A DNA stretch of 64,000 nucleotides from Phyllobacterium chamaecytisi (GCF_020164455.1 NZ_JAIQWW010000011.1:1-64000), one strand, 5' to 3'. Positions 16,241 through 25,077 are shown, counted from the stretch's first letter. Numbers and translations are program-made. The notes: generated by a model from the sequence alone, not told the origin.

Positions 16241-18439
16241 ATGTCGCGCAAATCGCTCTATATTGGGCTCTGGACTGCCCTCGCAGCATCCGTTGCCCTT
16301 CCAGCCGCTGCTGAACCGGTTTTCAACCGTATTGCAAGTTTCCCTGTCGCCGACAATCTGCCGAAGGATGCGGACAAGTCGAAGCCGACATCGTCGGAAA
16401 TCATCACTGCATCGGAAGATGGCAAGACGCTGATCTATTCCGACAGCCCCTATGGTGCCATCGGCTTCGTTGACATCACCGATCCGGCCAAGCCGCTGGC
16501 GGGCGGAATCATCAAGGTCGAGGGCGAGCCGACGTCGGTTGCGACCGTTGGCGGAAACGTTCTGGCCGCTGTCAATACGTCCGAAAGCAAAACCAATCCA
16601 TCGGGACGACTCGATGTCATTGATATTGCCACACGCAAGGTCAACGCGACCTGCGACCTCGGCGGACAGCCGGATTCGGTAGCGATCTCCCCCGACAAGA
16701 CTTTTGCCGCCGTGGTCATCGAGAACGAGCGCGACGAAGAATTGAATGACGGCGAAATACCGCAGATGCCCTCGGGCAACCTCAAGATATTCTCGCTGAA
16801 AGACGGCGCCCCGGATTGCGTAACGATGAAAACGGTGGACTTGACCGGCCTTTCAGAGATTGCACCGTCGGACGCGGAACCGGAATTCGTTTCGATCAAC
16901 AGTCAGAATCAGATTGCGGTGACCCTGCAGGAGAACAATCATATCGCTGTTGTCGATGCCGCGACCGGTAAGATCGTCAGCCATTTCTCCGCAGGTACCG
17001 TCGATCTGGACAAGATCGATGTGAAGAACGATGGAGCTTTCAAGTTCGATGGCAGCATGAAGGGTGTGCTGCGCGAGCCGGACACCGTCAAGTGGCTCGA
17101 CAATGATCGCTTCGTTGTCGCCAATGAAGGCGACTACAAAGGTGGTTCGCGCAGTTTCACCATCTTCACGAAGGACGGCAAGGTGGCCTACGAGTCCGGC
17201 CCGTCGCTCGAATACAAGATTGCGGAAGCTGGACATTATCCGGACAAGCGCAACAAAAAGGGTGTTGAGCTCGAAGGAGCCGAATTCGCCAAGTTTGGCG
17301 ATACTCCATATCTCTTCGTTGCCAGCGAACGCGGATCCATGGTCGGTGTTTACAAGGATACGGGCGCTGATCCGGAATTCGTTCAGCTTCTGCCCTCAGG
17401 CATTGGACCGGAAGGCGTTCTTGCGATCCCGTCGCGTAATCTTCTGATTACGGCGAATGAAACGGACCTCGTCGAAGATGGCGGTGCCCGGTCGCATGTC
17501 ATGATCTATGAGCTCAAGGATCAGAAGCCCAATTATCCGCTCATCGTCTCGTCAACGAAAGATGATGGGACGCCTGTCGGCTGGGGCGCGCTATCTGGTC
17601 TCGTCGGTGACCTGAAGGAATCCGGCAAGCTCTATGCCGTATCGGATTCGATTTATTATTCCGCGCCGACAATTTATACGATCGATGCCAAGCAGACGCC
17701 GGCAAAAATCACTAACGCATTGGTGGTCAAACGTGGCGGCCAGGCAGCCCAGAAGCTCGATCTTGAAGGTATCACTACCGATGGCGACGGCGGTTTCTGG
17801 CTTGCCAACGAGGGCGATCAGGCGAAGCTTGTCCCGCATGCGATCCTCAATGTGAACGACAAGGGCGAAATCAAGAAAGAAATCGCGCTGCCGGACGACC
17901 TGCTGCCAAACCAGATCCGCTACGGTCTCGAAGGCATCACCCGTGTTGGCGAAGGCGATGACGCTGTGCTCTGGATGCCGATCCAGCGCGAATGGAAGGA
18001 CGACGAAAAGGGTTTCGTCAAGCTCCTGCGCTATGACATCAAGAAGAAGGAATGGAGCGCAGTTTCCTATCCGCTCGACAAGACTGAAAAGGGTTGGGTG
18101 GGGCTGTCCGAAATCACTGCGCATGATGGCCAGCTTTACATCATCGAACGCGACAATCAGGTCGGTGCAAACGCCGTCAACAAGCGCTTGTATCGCGTGG
18201 CGCTTGACGGGCTGAAGCCTGCCAAGATCGGCGAAAAGCTTCCAGTGGTCGAGAAGACGCTGGCCCATGACTTCATGGGTGATCTCAAGGCCAGCAATGG
18301 CTATGTCGCCGAGAAGCTTGAAGGCTTTACCGTCGACTCCGACGGCAATGGTTATGCGGTGACCGACAATGATGGTGTCGACGGTTCGTCCGGCGAAACC
18401 ATGTTCTTCAATATCGGTAAGGTTCAGGCAACAAACTGA
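16241..18439 (+). CDS. Secreted esterase-like/phytase-like protein
   Basis: A 732-residue exported protein. The signal peptide is MSRKSLYIGLWTALAASVALPAAA. The N-terminal half has WD/YVTN-like beta-propeller repeats (SGRLDVIDIATRK, VTLQENNHIAVVDAATGKI), and the C-terminal part (about 430-725) carries the 'esterase-like activity of phytase' pattern with LEGITTDGDGGFWLANEGDQ, YGLEGITRVGEGDDAVLW and LEGFTVDSDGNGYAVTDNDG. Family members hydrolyse phosphoesters or esters in the periplasm. The AGGAGGT site is strong. A PHO box upstream implies induction by phosphate starvation, in agreement with a phosphate-scavenging role. The exact substrate is unknown. Confidence 0.82.
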   Translation: MSRKSLYIGLWTALAASVALPAAAEPVFNRIASFPVADNLPKDADKSKPTSSEIITASEDGKTLIYSDSPYGAIGFVDITDPAKPLAGGIIKVEGEPTSVATVGGNVLAAVNTSESKTNPSGRLDVIDIATRKVNATCDLGGQPDSVAISPDKTFAAVVIENERDEELNDGEIPQMPSGNLKIFSLKDGAPDCVTMKTVDLTGLSEIAPSDAEPEFVSINSQNQIAVTLQENNHIAVVDAATGKIVSHFSAGTVDLDKIDVKNDGAFKFDGSMKGVLREPDTVKWLDNDRFVVANEGDYKGGSRSFTIFTKDGKVAYESGPSLEYKIAEAGHYPDKRNKKGVELEGAEFAKFGDTPYLFVASERGSMVGVYKDTGADPEFVQLLPSGIGPEGVLAIPSRNLLITANETDLVEDGGARSHVMIYELKDQKPNYPLIVSSTKDDGTPVGWGALSGLVGDLKESGKLYAVSDSIYYSAPTIYTIDAKQTPAKITNALVVKRGGQAAQKLDLEGITTDGDGGFWLANEGDQAKLVPHAILNVNDKGEIKKEIALPDDLLPNQIRYGLEGITRVGEGDDAVLWMPIQREWKDDEKGFVKLLRYDIKKKEWSAVSYPLDKTEKGWVGLSEITAHDGQLYIIERDNQVGANAVNKRLYRVALDGLKPAKIGEKLPVVEKTLAHDFMGDLKASNGYVAEKLEGFTVDSDGNGYAVTDNDGVDGSSGETMFFNIGKVQATN

Positions 18440-18460
18440 GCCGCTTTTACCGGGCTTTCG

Positions 18461-18500
18461 CGTCCATCCTCCCGAACAGGAGGGTGGACGTCTTCTTTTC
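18461..18500 (+). terminator. Rho-independent terminator
   Basis: A 12-base stem (18461-18472 with 18479-18490, one wobble pair) and six-base loop are followed by TCTTCTTTTC. It closes the phytase-like gene and overlaps the end of the convergent oxidoreductase gene. Confidence 0.75.
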
Positions 18501-19503
18501 AATCAACATCGAGCACGATCTTGCCGATATGGTGACCGTCTTCGATGCGTTCATGGGCTCGCCAGGCCTCATGCAGCGGGTAGACCATGTCGATCACCGG
18601 CGCTACACGGCGCTCCACCAGCAGGGGCCATACTTTGAGCTCGAGTTCGCGTGCGATCCCCGCCTTGAACTCGACCGGACGATTGCGAAGAGTGGACCCG
18701 GTATGGGTCAGACGCTTTACCATCAGTTTCGATATGTCCGTTGTGACTTTGGCGCCGTTCAGGAAGGCAATCTGCACAATACGGCCATCGAGCGCTGCGG
18801 CCTCATAATTGCGCTCCGTATAATCGCCACCCACCATATCGAGAGTGAGGTTGACACCCTTGCCGCCAGTCGCCTCCTTGACCGCCTCGACGAAGTCTTC
18901 ATTGCGATAATTGATAGCCCGGTCAGCACCGAGCTTCTGACAGGCTTCGCATTTCTCATCCGAACCTGCAGTGGTGATTACCGTGACGCCAAATGCCTTG
19001 GCCAGCTGGATTGCCGTGGTACCTATTCCGGACGATCCGCCATGCACGAGGAAGGTTTCGCCGCTCTGCAAGCCGCCGCGCTCGAACACGTTGTGCCAGA
19101 CGGTGAAATAGGTTTCCGGAATTGCTGCGGCCTCAATGAAGCCGTAGCCCGCAGGGATCGGCAATGCGTTGGTTTCATGTACCACACAATATTGGGCATA
19201 ACCCCCGCCGGCAACGAGCGCCGTTACTCGCTCGCCCATGCGAAAACGAGTGACGCCTTCGCCAACCGCGACGACATCGCCGGCGATTTCCAGACCAGGA
19301 ATATCGGACGCGCCGGCCGGCGGGGGATAGTGACCTTGCCGTTGCAGCACATCGGGCCGGTTGACGCCGGCTGCGCGTACCTTGACGAGAAGCTCGCCGG
19401 CTTTCGGCTCCGGAACGACGCGCTCGCCCGGCTTGAGGACCAGGGGACCGCCCGGCGCGGTGATTTCGATCGCCGTCATCGTCGTCGGAATTGTTTCGGC
19501 CAT
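18499..19503 (-). CDS. NAD(P)H-quinone oxidoreductase, zinc-free MDR family
   Basis: A 334-residue cytoplasmic oxidoreductase of the quinone oxidoreductase/PIG3-like branch of the medium-chain dehydrogenase superfamily. It has the GroES-like domain (AAGVNRPDVLQRQGHYPPP, IPGLEIAGDVVAVG), no zinc-binding cysteine cluster, and the NADPH Rossmann segment VHGGSSGIGTTAIQLAKAFG. A GAGGGAGAT site precedes the ATG at 19503. It transfers electrons from NADPH to quinones or enones; the physiological acceptor is not evident. It is divergent from the DUF1192 gene. Confidence 0.88.
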   Translation of the reverse strand: MAETIPTTMTAIEITAPGGPLVLKPGERVVPEPKAGELLVKVRAAGVNRPDVLQRQGHYPPPAGASDIPGLEIAGDVVAVGEGVTRFRMGERVTALVAGGGYAQYCVVHETNALPIPAGYGFIEAAAIPETYFTVWHNVFERGGLQSGETFLVHGGSSGIGTTAIQLAKAFGVTVITTAGSDEKCEACQKLGADRAINYRNEDFVEAVKEATGGKGVNLTLDMVGGDYTERNYEAAALDGRIVQIAFLNGAKVTTDISKLMVKRLTHTGSTLRNRPVEFKAGIARELELKVWPLLVERRVAPVIDMVYPLHEAWRAHERIEDGHHIGKIVLDVD

Positions 19504-19599
19504 GGTTGATCTCCCTCTGGATTGATTCGCCGGAATGGTTTGCAATTCCAAGCAGTTGGGCTGTATCCTCGAACACTAGGACGACAAGTGGAGGAAATA

Positions 19600-19785
19600 A
19601 TGTCACTTTTCGACGAAGAACCAAGGCGCAAGATTGTTCACGACATCGGGCAGGACTTGTCGCTGTTATCGGTTGCCGAACTTGACGAGCGGATTGTTCT
19701 GCTGCGTTCCGAGACCACACGTCTTGAGGAAGAGCGGTCACGCAAGGGTGATAGCAAGGTCGCTGCCGAGGCGCTGTTCCGCTGA
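19600..19785 (+). CDS. DUF1192 protein
   Basis: A 61-residue acidic and basic helical protein beginning MSLFDEEPRRKIVHDIGQDL and containing LSVAELDERIVLLRSE, the conserved core of the alphaproteobacterial DUF1192 family. It is probably one helical hairpin or coiled coil. The GGAG site at 19591 supports the ATG at 19600. It lies divergently from the quinone oxidoreductase gene. The function of the family is unknown. Confidence 0.8.
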   Translation: MSLFDEEPRRKIVHDIGQDLSLLSVAELDERIVLLRSETTRLEEERSRKGDSKVAAEALFR

Positions 19786-19791
19786 GCCGAC

Positions 19792-20065
19792 TAGAGCGGA
19801 GAACATTCAAATGGAACCAGTTCTGTTTCACAGATGGCGAGACAATCCACGCGGAAGGTGGCGAGGCCGATGTTTATCCATCGGACGAAGCCGCCTGACA
19901 AAGTGGGTGTCCGCCAGCCGGAAACCCGAAGGGCCGGGTGAATTTGGCTCAAATCCATCGGACTTTGGCTTCGTCCGATGGAAAGGCATCGGCCTCGCCA
20001 AACCCCTCGACCTTGAACCAAATTCCCTCCAGCAGAACGATTCCATTTGGACGTTCTCCGCTCTA
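19792..20065. mobile_element. MITE-like element with terminal inverted repeats
   Basis: A 274-base non-coding element bounded by inverted ends of about 25 bases (TAGAGCGGAGAAC at the left, its complement GTTCTCCGCTCTA at the right). Further internal inverted pairs include GGCGAGGCCGATG with CATCGGCCTCGCC and CCATCGGACGAAGCC with GGCTTCGTCCGATGG. TA at both edges fits a TA target, which suggests a non-autonomous relative of IS630/Tc1-type elements. No transposase frame is present. It fills most of the gap between DUF1192 and the MFS gene. Confidence 0.75.
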
Positions 20066-20168
20066 AGTTTTGCGGGTGACCTAAAATCTCCGCATTGCTG
20101 ATTGAGACGAAGTCATCACCAGCCTGCTCCAGGCTGGCTCCATTCCCCATTCGCTTGAAGGGTTTGCC

Positions 20169-21410
20169 GTGTTCCGTTCGTTCATTCAGGTCTTCGCGCT
20201 CCTCTGCGGCACCTCCTTCCTCGTTATGGCATCCGGTCTCCACGGATTGCTGTTGCCTTTGCGCGGCGGCGCGGAAGGTTTTTCAACGACGTCTCTCGGT
20301 CTTTTGGGAACAGCCTGGGCGGGTGGTTTCATCGCTTCCTGTCTGCTTGCGCCGCGGCTTGTGCGCCGTGTCGGGCACGTCCGGGCCTTCAGCGCCTTTG
20401 CATCGATCGCCGCGATTGTGGCGCTGCTTACGGGAATTCTCGTCGATTCGACCGCCTGGATCGTCCTTCGCGCTTTGACCGGCTTTGCCATGGCAGGTTC
20501 CTACATGGTGATCGAGAGCTGGTTGAACGAGCGCGCGACCAATGCCAATCGCGGGCAAATTTTCGGGCTGTATATGGTGGTGAATTTTGGTTCGATCACT
20601 GTCGGGCAGATGATGATCGGCTTCGGCGACGTGCATACGGGCACATTCTTCATGATGTCCGGCATTCTCTTTTGCCTGGCACTTATCCCGACCGCAATTT
20701 CCACGGCCAGCAGCCCGAAGCCACTGACCGAAGTGCAGCTCGATTTGAAGGCACTTTATCGCAATTCCCCGGTGGCGTTCCTCGGCTGTATTCTGATCGG
20801 CATTGCCAATGGTGCGTTCGGAACACTCGGCGCCGTTTATGGCGCGGCGACTGGCATATCGACCACTGAGATCGCTCTGATGATGAGCGCATCGGTCATG
20901 GGCGGTGCGCTGATGCAGATCCCGGTTGGCCGCATGTCGGATCGCACCGACAGGCGGTACGTGCTGGCTTTCGTCGGCGGTGCTGCGGCGCTGATCGGCC
21001 TGTTGATCTTCCTGATTGCACCCAGGCATGCCACGACCATTCTGATCATGACCGCGATCTATGGCGGCCTCGCCTATACGCTCTACCCGGTGGCTGTTGC
21101 CCATGCGAATGATTTTTCGGATCAGCAAAGCTTCATCAAGGTCACAAGCGGACTGTTGCTGCTCTATGGTTTTGGCACCATGATTGGGCCGATACTCGGC
21201 GCCTGGGCCATGGAAAGCGTTGCGCCTGAGGGTCTATTTGCCATCACGGCGCTGGCGCATATTTCGATCATGGCTCACGCGATTATAAGGTCACGAATGC
21301 GCGCACCCGTGCCGATCGAACTGCGCGACAACTTCCAGACGGTTCATTCCGAACGCGTAACGCCCGAAGGGGTGAGGCTGGATCCGCGTGCCGAGACGCT
21401 GCCCGAATAG
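20169..21410 (+). CDS. MFS transporter, YcaD-like
   Basis: A 413-residue inner-membrane protein with about twelve hydrophobic segments and no signal peptide. Characteristic parts are GGFIASCLLAPRLVRRVGHVRAF (loop 2-3 motif A), RALTGFAMAGSYMVIESWLNE (helix 4) and IPVGRMSDRTDRRYVL (motif A of the second half). The ESWLNERATNANRG stretch is typical of the YcaD/DHA1-like group. The substrate is unknown. The start is a GTG with AAGGG upstream. A small ArsR-family regulator follows by 56 bases on the same strand. Confidence 0.82.
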   Translation: MFRSFIQVFALLCGTSFLVMASGLHGLLLPLRGGAEGFSTTSLGLLGTAWAGGFIASCLLAPRLVRRVGHVRAFSAFASIAAIVALLTGILVDSTAWIVLRALTGFAMAGSYMVIESWLNERATNANRGQIFGLYMVVNFGSITVGQMMIGFGDVHTGTFFMMSGILFCLALIPTAISTASSPKPLTEVQLDLKALYRNSPVAFLGCILIGIANGAFGTLGAVYGAATGISTTEIALMMSASVMGGALMQIPVGRMSDRTDRRYVLAFVGGAAALIGLLIFLIAPRHATTILIMTAIYGGLAYTLYPVAVAHANDFSDQQSFIKVTSGLLLLYGFGTMIGPILGAWAMESVAPEGLFAITALAHISIMAHAIIRSRMRAPVPIELRDNFQTVHSERVTPEGVRLDPRAETLPE

Positions 21411-21466
21411 TTCGGTCCGGTACGAAATCCGTTGACATTGCCGCTGGTTTAAAATGACTATTCTGG

Positions 21467-21730
21467 ATGGTCGAAACGGATGCCTTTGCAGCAATTTCTG
21501 ATCCAAACCGCCGCTATCTGCTCGAGGAGCTCAGACGCGGACCAAAAACTGTGAACGAACTGGCGACAGGCCTGCCGATTTCCCGTCCCGCCGTCTCACA
21601 ACACCTCAAGGCGCTGCTAGACGCGCGGCTGGTATCAGTCAAAGCCGAAGGCACGCGGCGGATCTATGCTGTCGATGACAACGGGTTCTTTCATCTGAAC
21701 CTGTGGCTCGACCAGTTCTGGAACGAGTAA
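21467..21730 (+). CDS. ArsR-family HTH regulator (small)
   Basis: An 87-residue winged-helix protein. The wHTH runs from about residue 8 to 75: AISDPNRRYLLEELRRG, TVNELATGLPISRPAVSQHLKALLDARLV and a wing at VKAEGTRRIYAV. It has no CxC metal motif, so it is not a classical arsenic or metal sensor; it resembles the SdpR/BigR-like minimal group. Because it follows the MFS gene and ends with a terminator, it may regulate that transporter. Confidence 0.8.
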   Translation: MVETDAFAAISDPNRRYLLEELRRGPKTVNELATGLPISRPAVSQHLKALLDARLVSVKAEGTRRIYAVDDNGFFHLNLWLDQFWNE

Positions 21731-21744
21731 TCCGCTGAAAAGCA

Positions 21745-21783
21745 AAAACCCGGCTCACCGCCTATGCGGGAACCGGGTTTTTT
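21745..21783 (+). terminator. Rho-independent terminator
   Basis: The stem AACCCGG/CCGGGTT with a loop containing a second small stem (CCGCctatGCGG) is followed by a T-run. It closes the ArsR gene. Confidence 0.8.
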
Positions 21784-21845
21784 CTGGCTGCCAGTACAAC
21801 GCTTCTTCAAGCTATCGACTGGAATTCTGCGGCCCTTCCGGGTCG

Positions 21846-22025
21846 TTAGTGGTGAGTGACGGCTGCTTTCAGTCTTTCAATCTGCTCTTTGAGCACCAGC
21901 TTGCGTCGTTTCATATTACTGATCGTCAGGTCGTCGGAGGCGGGACTTAACAGCGCGTCGGAAATTTCCTTTTCGAGCGCTCCATGCTTACGTTCAAGCG
22001 TTTCAAGATGAGACTCAATGGCCAT
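21846..22025 (-). CDS. YdcH/DUF465 small protein
   Basis: A 59-residue minus-strand protein beginning MAIESHLETLERKHGALEKE and ending IERLKAAVTHH. It has the DUF465 pattern: a first helix with paired charges, then SDDLTISNMKRRKLVLKEQI, where the KRRKL(V)LK(E/D) signature marks the family. It is a helical hairpin of about 60 residues that probably forms oligomers. A paralogue (22252-22455) lies divergently 226 bases away. The function is unknown; members are abundant, and are reported to be stress-linked in some bacteria. Confidence 0.8.
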   Translation of the reverse strand: MAIESHLETLERKHGALEKEISDALLSPASDDLTISNMKRRKLVLKEQIERLKAAVTHH

Positions 22026-22251
22026 CCGGCTTCTCCCTTGGTTGGTTTCGTCACGTATGCATGCTCTGCTTGCCAGGCAGCAAGTTTATGACAGAGCCGT
22101 GACACTGTGCCATCACTTTAAGCAATTGTCGAATTTGTTTCGTAGGATTTTCTTGTTCCTTGAAATATGATATGGCGACGTGCTGGCGAGGACAGGTTGT
22201 CCACAACCAGAGACGCGATTCTTTTTACAGCGAAATACCGGGAATCACTGC

Positions 22252-22455
22252 ATGTCCGACCAGGATCAGGCTGACATTCGATTGGCAGTCGCAAGATTAA
22301 AACAGGAGCATCTGGATTTCGATGCCGCCATACAAGCAATGATCCAGGTTGGCTGCGACCAGCTTCGTATCCAGCGAATGAAGAAGAAGAAGCTCATCAT
22401 CAAAGACAAGCTCATCGAGCTTGAAGACAAGATCACTCCCGACATTATCGCCTGA
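22252..22455 (+). CDS. YdcH/DUF465 small protein (paralogue)
   Basis: A 67-residue helical protein with the DUF465 core: [16 protein letters not shown], then [23 protein letters not shown]. It shares the hairpin layout and basic signature with the divergent neighbour at 21846-22025. The start at 22252 is the only in-frame ATG that fits the family length. purE begins 88 bases downstream. No motif for catalysis or membrane insertion is visible. Confidence 0.8.
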   Translation: MSDQDQADIRLAVARLKQEHLDFDAAIQAMIQVGCDQLRIQRMKKKKLIIKDKLIELEDKITPDIIA

Positions 22456-22543
22456 CCTTAAACCTTGTTTTGCAGTTCCGTCGCCAGCTTGCGGCGGTCC
22501 GTCTTTTCCGTTAATTCCTCCCGACAGATTTACAGGATGCTCA

Positions 22544-23041
22544 ATGGCTGACAAACGCGCCGATGTTGCAATCATCATGGGAAGCCAGTCGGATTGGGCA
22601 ACCATGCGTCACACTGCCGAAACGCTCGACAGTCTCGGCATCTCTCACGATGACCGCATTGTTTCCGCGCACAGAACGCCTGACAGGCTCGTAAGCTTCG
22701 CCAAAGGCGCGCGAGACGCCGGTTTCAAGGTGATTATCGCGGGCGCAGGAGGGGCTGCTCACTTGCCGGGGATGGCCGCATCGATGACGGCGTTGCCCGT
22801 GTTTGGCGTGCCGGTGGAATCCAAGGCGCTTTCCGGGCAGGATTCACTCCTGTCGATCGTGCAGATGCCAGCCGGCATCCCTGTTGGCACATTGGCGATC
22901 GGCCGGGCCGGCGCGGTCAATGCCGCTCTGCTGGCCGCTGCGGTTCTTAGCCTGAACGATGCCGCGCTGGCAAAGCGGCTGGACGATTTCCGCAAGGCAC
23001 AAAGCGACAAGGTCGCGTTGAGACCTTCTGACGAGGCGTAA
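22544..23041 (+). CDS. purE: N5-carboxyaminoimidazole ribonucleotide mutase
   Basis: A 165-residue purine enzyme that converts N5-CAIR to CAIR. It carries the class I PurE landmarks: IIMGSQSDW near the N-terminus, [10 protein letters not shown] with the catalytic His, and [14 protein letters not shown]. The downstream [36 protein letters not shown] is also typical. It is followed after two bases by purK, the usual pair, so they are translationally coupled. Confidence 0.95.
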   Translation: MADKRADVAIIMGSQSDWATMRHTAETLDSLGISHDDRIVSAHRTPDRLVSFAKGARDAGFKVIIAGAGGAAHLPGMAASMTALPVFGVPVESKALSGQDSLLSIVQMPAGIPVGTLAIGRAGAVNAALLAAAVLSLNDAALAKRLDDFRKAQSDKVALRPSDEA

Positions 23042-23043
23042 GC

Positions 23044-24117
23044 ATGATTTCTCCAGGATCAACGATCGGTATTATCGGTGGCGGTCAGCTTGGTCGTATG
23101 CTTGCAATGGCAGCGGCTCGGCTCGGGTACAAAACGATCATTCTCGAACCGCAGGAGAATTGTCCGGCGGCGCAAGTCGCAAACGACCATATCGTTGCGG
23201 CCTATGACGATCCGAATGCGCTTGAACAGCTTGCCGAACTTAGCGACGTCATCACCTATGAATTTGAAAATGTTCCTGTCGATTCGGCCGAAATACTCAG
23301 TGAAATCAAACCTGTGTTTCCATCGCCCCTCGCCTTGAAAGTCTCGCAGGACCGCGTCAGCGAAAAACGCTTCCTTAACAATGCGGGGATCCAGACGACA
23401 CAATGGCTCAGTGTCGAGAACGAGGGCGATCTTGAAGCGGCTCTGTTGGCCTTCGGCGGCAAAGGCATCCTCAAGTCACGTCGTTTCGGCTATGACGGCA
23501 AGGGACAGGTCAAGTTTTCCGGTAAAAAAGGTGAGGACGCCAAAAAAGGATTCGCTGCCATTGGCAGCGTTCCCTCCATACTGGAAGCGCTGGTCGATTT
23601 TGTCTGTGAAATTTCCGTCATCGCGGCGCGGGATGAGGCTGGCAATATAAAGACTTATGACATCACCGAGAACGTCCACAAGAATGGAATTCTTGCGACC
23701 TCGACGGTGCCGGTCTCTGTGTCATCGACCGTTGCGGGCCTTGCCGCCGATGCAGCCCGTAAGCTGTTGGAAGGCTTGAAGTATGTGGGCGTTGCCGGCA
23801 TGGAATTCTTCGTGCTTGCCAATGGGACTGTACTGGCGAATGAGTTTGCCCCGCGCGTGCACAATTCCGGTCACTGGACTGAAGCGGCCTGCGCCGTATC
23901 GCAATTCGAACAGCATATCAGGGCAATCACGGGTCTGCCGCTCGGTGATACGAGGCGGCATTCCGATTGTGTCATGGAGAACCTGATCGGTGACGATATC
24001 GCAAAAGTTCCGGAAATCCTCAAGGAAACCGGCGCTGTCCTGCAACTCTATGGCAAGGCGGAAGCACGTCCTGGCCGCAAGATGGGCCATGTGACGCGGA
24101 TCACGAAACGCCTCTAG
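23044..24117 (+). CDS. purK: N5-carboxyaminoimidazole ribonucleotide synthetase
   Basis: A 357-residue ATP-grasp enzyme that carboxylates AIR with bicarbonate and ATP to N5-CAIR. The N-terminal GIIGGGQLGRMLAMAAARLGY is the pre-ATP-grasp Rossmann-like motif. The ATP-grasp core has SRRFGYDGKGQ, and the C-terminus has EFAPRVHNSGHWTEAAC, the PurK metal and substrate signature. It starts two bases after the purE stop. Length and motifs are complete. Confidence 0.95.
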   Translation: MISPGSTIGIIGGGQLGRMLAMAAARLGYKTIILEPQENCPAAQVANDHIVAAYDDPNALEQLAELSDVITYEFENVPVDSAEILSEIKPVFPSPLALKVSQDRVSEKRFLNNAGIQTTQWLSVENEGDLEAALLAFGGKGILKSRRFGYDGKGQVKFSGKKGEDAKKGFAAIGSVPSILEALVDFVCEISVIAARDEAGNIKTYDITENVHKNGILATSTVPVSVSSTVAGLAADAARKLLEGLKYVGVAGMEFFVLANGTVLANEFAPRVHNSGHWTEAACAVSQFEQHIRAITGLPLGDTRRHSDCVMENLIGDDIAKVPEILKETGAVLQLYGKAEARPGRKMGHVTRITKRL

Positions 24118-24173
24118 CGATAAATAAATGCGTGATTCCCCGATGAATCATGCCATGAATCGTGAGCCGGGTG

Positions 24174-24202
24174 TTGACAATACAGGTAATCCTTGGCTAT
24201 TT
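24174..24202 (+). promoter_or_regulatory. Sigma70-type promoter of rpmJ
   Basis: TTGACA (24174-24179), a 17-base spacer and CTATTT (24197-24202). The -35 box is perfect and the spacing ideal. It lies in the purK-rpmJ gap. Confidence 0.55.
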
Positions 24203-24219
24203 CCCCGCAACGTGTTTAC

Positions 24220-24246
24220 GGCGCGCTTTTTAGGCGCGCTTTTTAT
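24220..24246 (+). terminator. Terminator-like hairpin in the rpmJ leader
   Basis: GCGCGC-N7-GCGCGC, both halves self-complementary, followed by TTTTTATT. It lies after the promoter and 38 bases before the rpmJ start, so it could attenuate rpmJ instead of closing purK. Confidence 0.5.
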
Positions 24247-24283
24247 TGGTGCCCGGTTTCGGGCGAAAGATACCGGTGCTGAA

Positions 24284-24409
24284 ATGAAGATCAAGAACTC
24301 CCTTAAAGCCCTGAAGGGCCGTCATCGTGATAATCAGCTGGTCCGTCGCAAGGGCCGCATCTATATCATCAACAAGACTGCTCCGCGTTTCAAAGCGCGC
24401 CAGGGCTGA
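24284..24409 (+). CDS. rpmJ: 50S ribosomal protein L36 (bL36), cysteine-free type
   Basis: A 41-residue basic ribosomal protein beginning [20 protein letters not shown]. It lacks the four zinc-binding Cys/His ligands of the classical C+ type and so belongs to the zinc-independent C- form, which is the usual one in alphaproteobacteria. It has its own promoter and a leader hairpin. It lies between purK and the TPR protein gene. Confidence 0.93.
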   Translation: MKIKNSLKALKGRHRDNQLVRRKGRIYIINKTAPRFKARQG

Positions 24410-24471
24410 TATTACCCGTCTCACGGTTATTTGCATTTGACGTTTCGCTGATACGGATTACCATTCGTATC

Positions 24472-25077
24472 ATGCGGAACGTTGTTGTATTTTCAGCTAT
24501 TTTTTTACTTGGCTTGCCGGCAATTGCCACCGCGCAGGATCCACTCCCGCCGCCGCAACAGGCCGCCTTGCCCAACCAGACACTGGCTGAAAAGCGCGCA
24601 GCAAGATTGGATGATCTGTTTGCCTCGTTGAAGCGCGAAAGCAACGAAGTCAAGGCGGCGCGCATCGCCTCATTGATACAGGCGCAATGGCAGAATTCCG
24701 GTAGTCCCACTATTGACCTGATGATGGGCTGGGCCGCTAAGGCCATGGAAGAAAAGAAGTATTCGGTCGCGCTGGATTTTCTCGACCAGGTCGTCGTTAT
24801 GAAGCCGGACTATGCCGAAGGCTGGAACAGACGCGCAACCCTCAATTTTCTGGTGAACGACTACGGGCGTTCGATGGCGGATATCCAGAAGACACTGGCA
24901 CTTGAACCGCGGCATTTCGGGGCAATGGCCGGCATGGCGGCGATCCTCAAGGATACCGGCCGCAAGGAAGCCGCCTTACAGGCTTTCGAGCGCGTTCTGA
25001 CGGTCTATCCGATGATGCGCGAGGCGCAGAAGCAGGCGGGTGAACTGGCCGACGAATTGACTGGCCAGCGGACGTAA
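24472..25077 (+). CDS. Exported TPR-repeat protein
   Basis: A 201-residue protein with a signal peptide (MRNVVVFSAIFLLGLPAIATA, cleavage before QDPL). The mature part contains about three tetratricopeptide repeats: AARIASLIQAQWQNSG region, AMEEKKYSVALDFLDQVVVMKPDYAEGWNRRATLNFLVNDYGRSMADIQKTLALEPRH in full repeat register, and a final KDTGRKEAALQAFERVLTVYP. TPRs mediate protein contacts; the partner is unknown. It is a single gene, convergent with pyk across a hairpin-rich gap. Confidence 0.75.
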   Translation: MRNVVVFSAIFLLGLPAIATAQDPLPPPQQAALPNQTLAEKRAARLDDLFASLKRESNEVKAARIASLIQAQWQNSGSPTIDLMMGWAAKAMEEKKYSVALDFLDQVVVMKPDYAEGWNRRATLNFLVNDYGRSMADIQKTLALEPRHFGAMAGMAAILKDTGRKEAALQAFERVLTVYPMMREAQKQAGELADELTGQRT

